Assembly (NCBI GenBank): GCA_029881775.1
Contig: JAOULY010000073.1
Location: 1-7,986 of the forward strand
DNA: 7,986 nt
Direction of reading: 5' to 3'
Source of the DNA: Gammaproteobacteria bacterium
GTDB taxonomy: Bacteria > Pseudomonadota > Gammaproteobacteria > UBA9214
Shown in pieces: positions 1 through 6,138 of the stretch (positions are counted from its first letter, which is position 1; the number at the start of each line of letters is the position of its first letter). Made by a program: the position numbers and the translations under genes. The notes under the pieces are model-generated. The model was not told the origin of the DNA. It made no database searches and worked only from the letters and a program-made list of their open reading frames with translations.

Positions 1-1044
1 GATGGAGCCGGTGACAAAGGCAATCACGCCACCGAAGCCGAGCGCGCCGAAGCTCGGCACGATCGCCTCGGCCAGCATGAAAATAATCCCCAGCGCCACC
101 AGCGCAAGCCCGGCGTAATTGACCGGCAAGACCTGGAAGGCATACAGCGCGAGCAGCAGGCTGATGGCGCCGGCCACGCCCGGCAGGATAAAGCCCGGGT
201 TGGCGAACTCGAAAAACAGCCCGTAGATACCGATCAGCATAAGGATATAGGCTACGTTCGGGTCGGTAATCACGGTCAGTATCCGGTTGCGCCAGTCAGG
301 CTCGATTGCCACCAGTGTCAGCCCTTGCGTATCGAGCACTTGCGGGATACCGCCGACGGTCACGGTGCGGCCGTGCGCCTGTTTCAACAGGTCGTGAATA
401 TCAGTCGCCACGATATCGATCACGCCCTGCTCCAGCGCCTCGTCAGCCGGGAGGCTGGCGGCCTCGCGCACGGCCGACTCCGCCCACTCCACGTTACGCC
501 CGCGCATCTGCGCAAGACTGCGGAGGTAGGCCACCGCATCATTGACCAGCTTGCTCTCCATGGCATCGGGCTTGTCCGGCGACGCGCCCTGCTCCGCCTG
601 CTTGCCGAGGAGATCATCCTTGTCCGGTATTCCGCCAATCTGCACCGGCGTGGCGGCACCGACGTTGGTACCGGGTGCCATGGCCGCCACGTGGCTGGCA
701 TAGAGGATATAGGTGCCGGCACTGGCTGCGCGTCCACCCCCGGGTGAAACATAGGTCGCGACCGGCAACGGTGACACGAGGATATGCTGGATGATGTCGC
801 GCATGGCGGTGTCGAGCCCGCCGGGCGTATTCATTTTTATGATGACCAGTGCAGCGCCCTGGCTATGACCGGCCGCGATACCGCGCTGGATGTAATCCGC
901 CGTCGCCGGCCCGATTGCACCGTCCACCGTCAGCATCACCGCCACCCGTTCATTTGCCAGCGGGTACCAGGCAGGCGCCAGCACGACGGCTGCCAGGAGC
1001 AATATCCTGACCCACCGGGTCTGGCCATGTCGCTGAAGGCTCAT
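1..1044 (-). CDS. nfeD: NfeD-type membrane serine protease (ClpP class), C-terminus cut by the window edge
   Basis: 348 residues are visible; the long-form family usually runs to about 430-460, so the C-terminal OB-fold domain lies outside. Residues 12-30 look like a signal peptide or first membrane segment. A ClpP-like protease domain follows (about 33-225), with the NTPGG turn (72-76), a candidate nucleophile Ser108 in AASAGTY, and a candidate general base Lys165 in ESKLVNDAVAYLR, matching the Ser/Lys dyad known from archaeal 1510-N. After about 255 come hydrophobic membrane segments (265-280, 285-303, 311-330). The ATG at 1044 is bounded by an in-frame TAA nine bases upstream; no strong Shine-Dalgarno is seen. 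Family members cleave membrane or stomatin-type proteins and are usually coupled to an SPFH/stomatin gene, which is not in view. It lies on the same strand as the GIY-YIG gene but is separated from it by 193 nt and a REPIN, so it may have its own promoter. Confidence 0.92.
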   Translation of the reverse strand, partial: MSLQRHGQTRWVRILLLAAVVLAPAWYPLANERVAVMLTVDGAIGPATADYIQRGIAAGHSQGAALVIIKMNTPGGLDTAMRDIIQHILVSPLPVATYVSPGGGRAASAGTYILYASHVAAMAPGTNVGAATPVQIGGIPDKDDLLGKQAEQGASPDKPDAMESKLVNDAVAYLRSLAQMRGRNVEWAESAVREAASLPADEALEQGVIDIVATDIHDLLKQAHGRTVTVGGIPQVLDTQGLTLVAIEPDWRNRILTVITDPNVAYILMLIGIYGLFFEFANPGFILPGVAGAISLLLALYAFQVLPVNYAGLALVALGIIFMLAEAIVPSFGALGFGGVIAFVTGSI

Positions 1045-1133
1045 ACTCTGTTAACACTAGCAGATACCCGCAATTCGGCCATATGCGCCAGATCAAACAC
1101 AGGCGTTGTGCTACTGCGGCAAACGATTCACCC

Positions 1134-1189
1134 GTAGGAGCGCCTTGCAGGCGCGATCTTATCCAATCGCGCCTGCAAGGCGCTCCTAC
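1134..1189. repeat. REPIN: two inverted REP units with GTAG ends
   Basis: Two perfectly complementary 24-nt arms (1134-1157 and 1166-1189) flank an 8-nt loop (1158-1165). Each arm starts at its outer end with GTAGGA and contains its own small palindrome: GCGCCT-TGC-AGGCGC at 1140-1154, and the mirror copy at 1169-1183. A GTAG/GTGG tetranucleotide beside a short hairpin is the known signature of REP elements mobilised by RAYT (TnpA_REP) transposases, and two in inverted orientation make a REPIN. It sits in the gap between the GIY-YIG stop and the nfeD start. In RNA it would fold into a 24-bp stem, but no U-run follows in either direction, so it is not a classical intrinsic terminator. I saw no second copy and no RAYT gene in this window. 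Confidence 0.88.
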
Positions 1190-1237
1190 AGTGTTTTAGA
1201 TGGGGGCAGCGAAAAACAAATGAAACATGACACTGTA

Positions 1238-1624
1238 TTAATTCTGCCAGACCGCGCAGCCCTGGGCCCGCAACCAGTCGGCCAGCGCCGCCTCGCGCGC
1301 CTCGTCCGGCATGTCTTCCGCCTCGAAACCCTCCATCAGGTCCAGCGCCAGCTCGGTACCGTACTCGCGCGGGTACTTGCTGCTGCGATAACCGACCATG
1401 TGTTGCTGAAAACGATCGCCCGGCGCATGTACCGTCATACCTACATACACGCATGGCATCCCTTCAACGTAGTTGGGATTCGCCTGGCGGAAATCCCGGT
1501 CCCATAACACTTCGGGATCGAGCGTGATGACATACAGGTTGCGCGGCTTGCGGCGCTTCGCCGCCTTGCGCGCCTTGTCCTGCCACTCGAGAATTTTCCG
1601 GTCGCGTTCTTCGTCACGCATCAT
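1238..1624 (-). CDS. Small GIY-YIG-fold protein
   Basis: 128 residues. A basic, helical N-terminus (1-29, RKAAKRRKPR) leads to a compact GIY-YIG-like core. The first strand is NLYVITL (29-35, Tyr31), the second is CVYVGMT (58-64, Tyr60 and Gly62), followed by Arg71 in DRFQQH, and then a C-terminal helix EAREAALADWLRAQG (108-122) with a terminal Asn128. The order Tyr, YxG, Arg, acidic helix, Asn is that of the GIY-YIG nuclease superfamily. The position usually held by the metal-binding Glu appears to be Asp116, with Glu111 one turn earlier. The 23-residue insert between the GIY and YIG strands is longer than usual. ATG at 1624 is directly followed by a second ATG, and the Shine-Dalgarno is weak. 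The start lies 23 nt after the permease stop, so it is probably the last gene of that transcript. Substrate and activity are unknown. Confidence 0.72.
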   Translation of the reverse strand: MMRDEERDRKILEWQDKARKAAKRRKPRNLYVITLDPEVLWDRDFRQANPNYVEGMPCVYVGMTVHAPGDRFQQHMVGYRSSKYPREYGTELALDLMEGFEAEDMPDEAREAALADWLRAQGCAVWQN

Positions 1625-1647
1625 TGCAAGCCGCCACTGTGAAATGA

Positions 1648-2313
1648 TTATTTTCCAACAAGGTACCAGCGATCATGAAAGGTCGCGACCCACTGCGGAC
1701 GAAACGCAACCACCAGCGACAGGGTACCGCCGTTAATGAAGCCTTCACCAAACATCAGCATGGGCAGGATCAACAGGAAGTTGCTGCTGATAGTACCGGC
1801 CGGTTGCACACCGGCGATATGCTGCAGCAGCCCCGATGCACCGCCGGCCAGCAGCAGTGACAGCGCGCCGGCCAGGAACGCGTTGACGAACACATAAATG
1901 AAATAGTTGTGCGGCAGGCGACGCTGGCAGATGTACAACAGCACCCGCGTGAACAGGATGGGCAGGACACCCATCAGCATGACGTTCACACCAAAGGCAG
2001 CCCAGCCGGAGCCACCCTGCCAGGTACTGAACGCCACGACCAGGCCGGCGGCAAACACGGCGAACTGCCACTCGAACATCAGGCACAGCAGCGTCATGCC
2101 GAGCAGGTGGTAGTTGAGGCCGGCCTGGATACCGCCGCGCAGCACCCACAGCAGGCTGATCGCAACCATCACTGCCAGGTAGATATTCTGTGCCTCGCTG
2201 TCACGTACCCTGGACCAGCGCGCGGTAACCAGCGCAGCCATTAACACCAGCGCATACAGGACGCCACCGACCACCAGCCAGGCCGTCGGTAACAGGTTTG
2301 CGGGAATATCCAC
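1648..2313 (-). CDS. CbiM-type ECF transporter permease (S component-like)
   Basis: A 221-residue integral membrane protein with about six to seven hydrophobic segments (roughly 11-30, 42-58, 66-98, 107-128, 137-156, 176-202). It follows the CbiM/NikM pattern: MDIPANLLPTAW at the N-terminus (CbiM: MHIPDG...W), His69 in NYHLLG (CbiM: SGHLLG), FGVNVMLMG at 107-115 (CbiM: LGANVFNMG), and FGEGFINGGTLSLVVAF at 188-204. In NikM/CbiM, residue His2 and the conserved inner His bind Co2+ or Ni2+; here His2 is Asp while His69 is kept. The chosen GTG at 2313 lies 8 nt after the upstream stop and gives the family-like N-terminus; a GTG at 2349 would add 12 residues and overlap the amidohydrolase. No CbiQ or CbiO gene is visible. 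A metal-uptake role is inferred; the true substrate is unknown. Confidence 0.85.
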   Translation of the reverse strand: MDIPANLLPTAWLVVGGVLYALVLMAALVTARWSRVRDSEAQNIYLAVMVAISLLWVLRGGIQAGLNYHLLGMTLLCLMFEWQFAVFAAGLVVAFSTWQGGSGWAAFGVNVMLMGVLPILFTRVLLYICQRRLPHNYFIYVFVNAFLAGALSLLLAGGASGLLQHIAGVQPAGTISSNFLLILPMLMFGEGFINGGTLSLVVAFRPQWVATFHDRWYLVGK

Positions 2314-2321
2314 GACAGCAA

Positions 2322-3239
2322 CTACTCGTCGATGAGCGGCGGGACGCACACATCGCCGGCCGTTGGCATAAACGTATCCGCCGCATTTTTACAGGCGATC
2401 CGCACTGCCACGTTAGCCGGCAAATCCGCCAGCCAGCCGCGATGGAATATCCAGAACCGCTCGAGTTCCTGCCAGCCGGTATCCGCCTCGTCCCAGCGAT
2501 CGAGCTGGTCGACCGGCCACACCGGGTCGGAGCCGACCATGAACCGGTCCGGGTAACGCAGCAGCAATGCACGCCAGGCAGGCAACAGTTTGCCCTGCGT
2601 GTCCGTGATCGGGTTGTTGACGAAGCGCCACGGGTCGCGCGCGGCCAGGCCAGCCACGACATTGTCGCAACTGGCCAGCACCGACTCGACTGCAGCCGCC
2701 GGCAGGATTGCACCGGCATGTGCCCACACGATGCGCGTGCGCGGGTGTTTCGTGCACAGCGCCCGCATACGATCCGCGCGCGAGAATTCCGTGTGCAACA
2801 GAACCGGCACGTCATATTCCGCGGCCAGTGTCATTAATTGCGAGGTCACATCGCCCGGCGTGGAGCGCGGCGCGAACCCGCCGACCAGGTGCAGTTCGCC
2901 GATACCGGAATAGTTGCCCGATGCCAGTGCCGCACGCGCACGCTGTACCACCGACTTGTCAGTTGCCCAGCGCGACCAGTCACCACCTTCCCGGTACGGA
3001 CTCCAGATCGACACCAGGCGTCCGCCTGAACGCTGCGTCAGCGCCAGCGCCCGCTCGGCCGGCGTACCGATCACCACACCCACTGCAACCTGTGCCGCAC
3101 CAAGCAGGCGCAAGGCCTCTTCGGGGGAGGTAACTTCCTGCTGGCTCCACTTGTAATGCAAATGCATGTCAGCGACCGGCAGCTGCGCGGATACGCGGAC
3201 CGGAATTATTAGCAGGAATAGCAGCAGCAGGCGCAACAT
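2322..3239 (-). CDS. Secreted metal-dependent amidohydrolase (TIM-barrel, Amidohydro_2-like)
   Basis: 305 residues. A signal peptide (1-18, LRLLLLFLLIIPVRVSA) points to export to the periplasm. The mature part has amidohydrolase metal motifs in order: D24-M-H26-L-H28 at the end of strand 1, GELH (114-117), LLHTE with His149, WAHAG with His174, and GSDP with Asp238. Near the C-terminus, LPANVAVRIACKNAADTF (273-290) matches the family's closing 'NA..lf' helix. These features give a mononuclear or binuclear metal hydrolase, but the substrate cannot be read from the sequence. The start ATG at 3239 is the only one that preserves the signal peptide. The gene is first in a minus-strand run and is followed after 8 nt by a CbiM-type permease, so a metal link between the two is possible but unproven. 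Confidence 0.87.
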   Translation of the reverse strand: MLRLLLLFLLIIPVRVSAQLPVADMHLHYKWSQQEVTSPEEALRLLGAAQVAVGVVIGTPAERALALTQRSGGRLVSIWSPYREGGDWSRWATDKSVVQRARAALASGNYSGIGELHLVGGFAPRSTPGDVTSQLMTLAAEYDVPVLLHTEFSRADRMRALCTKHPRTRIVWAHAGAILPAAAVESVLASCDNVVAGLAARDPWRFVNNPITDTQGKLLPAWRALLLRYPDRFMVGSDPVWPVDQLDRWDEADTGWQELERFWIFHRGWLADLPANVAVRIACKNAADTFMPTAGDVCVPPLIDE

Positions 3240-3284
3240 GATGAACCACGGTGCATGACAGGATTATCATCTAATATATAGGCA

Positions 3285-3312
3285 AGCACATGCCGACACC
3301 ATAATATGTGCT
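3285..3312. promoter_or_regulatory. Inverted repeat in the divergent spacer, possible operator
   Basis: AGCACAT (3285-3291) and its exact complement ATGTGCT (3306-3312) are separated by 14 nt, so half-site centres are 21 nt apart, two helical turns. It lies in the 91-nt spacer between the divergent starts of the amidohydrolase (3239) and the unrecognised gene (3331), close to AT-rich stretches (TAATATAT at 3272-3279, ATAATAT at 3301-3307) that could serve as -10 elements. No clear -35 hexamer is present on either strand. The regulatory reading is inference. Confidence 0.3.
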
Positions 3313-3330
3313 CAAACCGGGAGGCCCGTC

Positions 3331-3933
3331 ATGCCACACGCTCTGCCCGTTATCAGCGACCGGACCAATGCCGGCGACGTCATCGACTTCGTCCTCGCGA
3401 AACTGGACGATTATGATATGCGGCTGCTCGACTGGGTGCGCATCTACCCGATGACTGACACGCAGCATCAGCCATTTATCGCCGGTGAGTCGGCGCCGGC
3501 CACGCTCAGCACCTGCTGGACCCCGCGCATGCGGCTTGCCATGGAAGAAACCCCGCAGCCACAGCACATGTATCGCATCAAGGTGAATGTCTGGCAGGGT
3601 GCCGACTATCCCGCGCGTGAGCGCAACTGGGGACGCGTACCGCCGATACCGATCCGGCGCCGCAGCATCCCGGACCGCTACACAACCCGCGGCCTGTGCG
3701 AGTGGACCTATCCGGACCGGCTGTCGGCTACCGTGCATGCGCTGGCCCGCCCGCTGTTCCTGTTTCTCGCCCACACACACCAGATCGCGCTTAATCCCAG
3801 CGACAGCAATGCCAGTGCGTGGGGACATCGCTGGGTAGTGGAATGGCTGCGCGATCACGGCCAGCGACATGCTGCCGAATCCCTGGCCGCCCAACTGGTG
3901 CAGTGGACGCTCATCCAGAGCAAGGGGTTGTGA
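3331..3933 (+). CDS. Unrecognised 200-aa soluble protein
   Basis: I do not recognise this family. The ORF is supported by a strong Shine-Dalgarno, GGGAGG at 3319-3324, six bases before the ATG, and by codon usage like its neighbours. There is no signal peptide or membrane segment. Visible features are an acidic N-terminal helix (15-38, GDVIDFVLAKLDDYDMRLLDW), a central part rich in Pro, Arg and Trp (60-125; RVPPIPIRRR at 102-111), a hydrophobic stretch with two histidines (PLFLFLAHTH, 141-150), and a C-terminal helical part (165-197, Trp/His/Gln-rich). It is followed after 69 nt by a NERD-domain gene on the same strand and may share its transcript. It is transcribed away from the amidohydrolase gene. 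Confidence 0.8.
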   Translation: MPHALPVISDRTNAGDVIDFVLAKLDDYDMRLLDWVRIYPMTDTQHQPFIAGESAPATLSTCWTPRMRLAMEETPQPQHMYRIKVNVWQGADYPARERNWGRVPPIPIRRRSIPDRYTTRGLCEWTYPDRLSATVHALARPLFLFLAHTHQIALNPSDSNASAWGHRWVVEWLRDHGQRHAAESLAAQLVQWTLIQSKGL

Positions 3934-4002
3934 AGCCGACGGCATTTCCTGATATCCTGCGCAACTTCCGCGACAACAACCAGACCTGAAGCTGCCGGAT
4001 GT

Positions 4003-4587
4003 ATGCCTTTTTCCATCCCTGAATTCCTGCACGAACTCGCCAACAACAGCGAATTCCAGGCCACCCTGCTGGTCGTTGCCGTTGCCCTCGGCGGGCTGCT
4101 CTACGTGCTACGCAACCGGGTGCATCGCTGGCGTTGCGAACGCAAGACCCGCAAGATTATCCAGCGGCTCGGCGCCAGGCGCATCGACAATATCAACCTG
4201 CCGGACGGTACCGGCGGAGAAGTCACCATCGAACACCTGATACTGTCACCCGAGGCCATCCTTATCGTCGGTGTCATGCGCTTCGACGGCCTTATTTTCG
4301 GCGGACGCCTGACTGAACAGTGGACCCAGGTGCTCGGGCGTCGCAGTTACAAATTCGACAACCCCAACCAGTACCTGCAACGACAAATCAACGCGATCAG
4401 CCAGGTTGTGCCCGGCATACCGGTGAAAGGTCTGCACCTGTTTCCAAATGCGAAATTTCCGAAAGACAAACCGGACAGCGTCATCCAGATCAGCGACCTG
4501 AAGGCCCTGCCCCGGCGCCCGCGCACGGGTGACATCCCGCAATCGTTGCACACCGCGTGGCAACAGTTACTCGAGGTTGTTGGCTGA
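4003..4587 (+). CDS. Membrane-anchored NERD-domain protein with degenerate catalytic motif
   Basis: 194 residues. One hydrophobic segment (20-36) is followed by a basic stretch (37-51), which predicts a single membrane anchor with the rest in the cytoplasm. Residues 57-131 follow the NERD (nuclease-related domain) pattern: GTGGEVTIEHLILSP, a hydrophobic strand ILIVGVM, then DGLIFGG, WTQVLGR (107-113) and FDNPNQYLQRQINAI (118-132). In NERD proteins the strand usually reads like VI(D/E)xKN and the preceding one like xIDHxV, giving a PD-(D/E)XK-type active site. Here Glu77 stands for the Asp, and Gly90 and Met92 stand for the acidic residue and Lys. The domain is therefore probably not a working nuclease. 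The C-terminal third (133-194) ends in a short helix. The ATG at 4003 lacks a clear Shine-Dalgarno. The unrecognised gene lies 69 nt upstream on the same strand. Confidence 0.78.
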   Translation: MPFSIPEFLHELANNSEFQATLLVVAVALGGLLYVLRNRVHRWRCERKTRKIIQRLGARRIDNINLPDGTGGEVTIEHLILSPEAILIVGVMRFDGLIFGGRLTEQWTQVLGRRSYKFDNPNQYLQRQINAISQVVPGIPVKGLHLFPNAKFPKDKPDSVIQISDLKALPRRPRTGDIPQSLHTAWQQLLEVVG

Positions 4588-5075
4588 CCTTCGGCAAGGG
4601 CGGGATCCACGCGAACCGCACGAGTTGTCAGGAAACCGGCGCAGAACAGCCCGCCAACACATAAATTTTCTGGGCCGGGCGACACCCCGAAAACCTTTCA
4701 CCTTTAACGGTTATTGATATAAGCAAGTACTTATTATTCAAGAATAAAAATAAAGCCGTGCCCCGGCCGGGGGCCGGCCAGCGTCCAACCGGCATTTAAC
4801 AGCGGAAATTTACGCTCGACGGCGCAATTCTGGCTGTGTAACATCGCATTCCCCGCCCCGCTCCGGTATGGAAACCGCACTGGAACCGGTCAAACATGAC
4901 CGGGTAATTCGGCGGTAAATATTGCAACCTATTGTATTTTATATATTTAACTGGCAGCGCCTGTACTTCAGGCCAATTGCCGCTGGCGCCTGGCGCCCCT
5001 AGGCTGTTGATTATTGGCACAACTTGACCCGGCACGGTCGTTCCATGCGCCGCCCGGGAGGATCAGGGTAATACC
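4588..5075 (+). other. 488-nt non-coding stretch upstream of the M23 peptidase gene
   Basis: No convincing gene is seen on either strand. The stretch holds an AT-rich island at 4713-4756 (TTGATATAAG... through AATAAAAATAAAG), a GC-rich inverted repeat GGCCGG-GGG-CCGGCC at 4765-4779, the dyad at 4886-4903, and a second AT-rich island at 4931-4950 (ATTGTATTTTATATATTTAA). Downstream are a small hairpin GCCTG-TACTT-CAGGC at 4959-4973 and a tandem TGGCGCC at 4984-4997. The second island (with TTGCAA at 4922 and TATATT at 4942, spacer only 14) is the likeliest promoter region for the M23 gene, which would give a structured leader of about 120 nt. GGGAGG (5056-5061) and AGGG (5065-5068) are the ribosome-binding candidates for the ATG at 5076. 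Confidence 0.5.
4886..4903. promoter_or_regulatory. 18-bp dyad, possible operator
   Basis: CCGGTCA (4886-4892) and TGACCGG (4897-4903) are exact complements around a 4-nt spacer AACA. It lies about 20 nt upstream of the AT-rich promoter-like segment at 4922-4950 before the M23 gene. It could be a regulator site or a short hairpin; the sequence alone does not decide. Confidence 0.3.
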
Positions 5076-6008
5076 ATGAAAAACCGGCCAAGCACACTGC
5101 TTCTGACACGCCCCGGCGGACAGGTACGCAGTTACGAATATGATCCACAGCGCACCCTCATAATTACCCTCTTCACGGTCATCGCGCTGTGCACGCTTAT
5201 CCTTCTGGGCGGCTATCACCTCGGCACACGCCACGAGGCGCGCAACCAGATTAACGAAGTCAGGGACCTGCAGGTCGTTGCGGAATTGCAGCAGCAGGTC
5301 ATCGAGCAGGCACGCACCAGCGCCCAGGACAACCTCGATGCACTCGCCCTGCGGCTTGGCCGCATGCAGGCGCAGATACTGCGCCTCGACGCACTCGGTA
5401 AACGCCTGGTCGATGTCGCCGAGCTCGAGGCAGACGAGTTCAACTTTGATATTGCACCGCCGGTCGGCGGCCCGGAGAACGCCGCTGCATTTGCCGACAA
5501 TACCGTACCTGATTTTCTCGCCATGCTGAATGACCTCGACAGCACACTCGGCGACCGCGAAAGCAAACTGACCATGCTGGAACAGGTACTGATGTACCAG
5601 AATGTTCACCAGCGCGTGACGCCCTCCGGCCGCGCCGTCGAAAAGGGACACCTGTCATCGAAGTTCGGCTCGCGTATCGACCCGTTCACCGGCAAGCGTG
5701 ATTCACACAAGGGCATCGACATCGCCGGTAAAACGGGCAGCGAGATCCTTGCCGTGGGCGACGGGGTCGTGACCTTCTCGGGCACACGCACGGGCTACGG
5801 CAACATGGTCGAAGTGGATCATGGCAACGGCTTTACCACGCGTTACGCACACAACAAAAACCAGCTGGTCGACACCGGCGAGACCGTACGCAGGGGCCAG
5901 CCGGTTGCATTAATGGGTTCCAGCGGCCGTTCTACCGGCCCGCATGTGCATATCGAAGTACTGCTGGACGGCAAGCAGGTCAATCCGGCGAAGTATCTCA
6001 ATAACTGA
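5076..6008 (+). CDS. Membrane-anchored M23 family peptidoglycan endopeptidase
   Basis: 310 residues. A short cytoplasmic N-terminus (1-26) is followed by one transmembrane helix (27-46), which places the rest in the periplasm. Residues 53-115 form a predicted coiled coil rich in Glu, Gln, Arg and Leu, then a linker (120-180) and a C-terminal LytM/M23 domain (about 188-308). The Zn2+ and catalytic residues are all present: His211 and Asp215 in SHKGIDI, His259 in RYAHN, and His290 and His292 in GPHVHIEV. The family cuts peptide cross-links in peptidoglycan; coiled-coil members can also act as regulators, but an intact active site argues for real hydrolysis here. The ATG at 5076 is preceded by AGGG seven bases upstream and GGGAGG fourteen bases upstream. 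It stands alone: 488 nt of non-coding DNA precede it and 130 nt follow before pdxH. Confidence 0.95.
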   Translation: MKNRPSTLLLTRPGGQVRSYEYDPQRTLIITLFTVIALCTLILLGGYHLGTRHEARNQINEVRDLQVVAELQQQVIEQARTSAQDNLDALALRLGRMQAQILRLDALGKRLVDVAELEADEFNFDIAPPVGGPENAAAFADNTVPDFLAMLNDLDSTLGDRESKLTMLEQVLMYQNVHQRVTPSGRAVEKGHLSSKFGSRIDPFTGKRDSHKGIDIAGKTGSEILAVGDGVVTFSGTRTGYGNMVEVDHGNGFTTRYAHNKNQLVDTGETVRRGQPVALMGSSGRSTGPHVHIEVLLDGKQVNPAKYLNN

Positions 6009-6124
6009 ACCGCGCCATCCAGCGCAGGCAGATGAACGGACCTGCATCCGGTCACTCGCCAGCATGCAACCGCCGGGTCGGCGCACGTCCTGACCGCATC
6101 ACATCCAAACAAACGCAATCACCG

Positions 6125-6130
6125 TATAAT
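6125..6130 (+). promoter_or_regulatory. -10 box directly before pdxH
   Basis: A perfect TATAAT ends eight bases before the pdxH ATG at 6139. No good -35 hexamer is found 16-18 nt upstream (CATCCA at 6102-6107). If the box is used, transcription would begin around 6136-6138, at or beside the start codon. A role as promoter is inferred. Confidence 0.5.
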
Positions 6131-6138
6131 GGCAAGGC

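Noticed and set aside
1134..1189. The long hairpin as a CRISPR repeat or tRNA-like structure
   Set aside because: There is one copy only, no spacers and no cloverleaf; the nested palindromes with GTAG ends fit a REPIN.
2314..2349. GTG at 2349 as the start of the CbiM-type permease
   Set aside because: It would add 12 residues overlapping the amidohydrolase end and hide the family-like MDIP N-terminus; the GTG at 2313 fits better, though the choice is not proven.
3271..4032. Long open frame on the minus strand opposite the unrecognised gene
   Set aside because: The plus-strand gene at 3331 has a strong Shine-Dalgarno and a clean start and stop; the opposite frame has no ribosome-binding site and lacks recognisable motifs.
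4765..4779. GC-rich inverted repeat GGCCGG-GGG-CCGGCC as an intrinsic terminator for the NERD gene
   Set aside because: On the plus strand no T-run follows it. The T-rich stretch lies on the minus strand about 10 nt from the stem, and no minus-strand gene lies upstream there.
4968..5651. Long open frame on the minus strand opposite the M23 gene
   Set aside because: It is antisense to a complete M23 protein with all catalytic residues; the open frame follows from the GC-rich codon pattern of the real gene.
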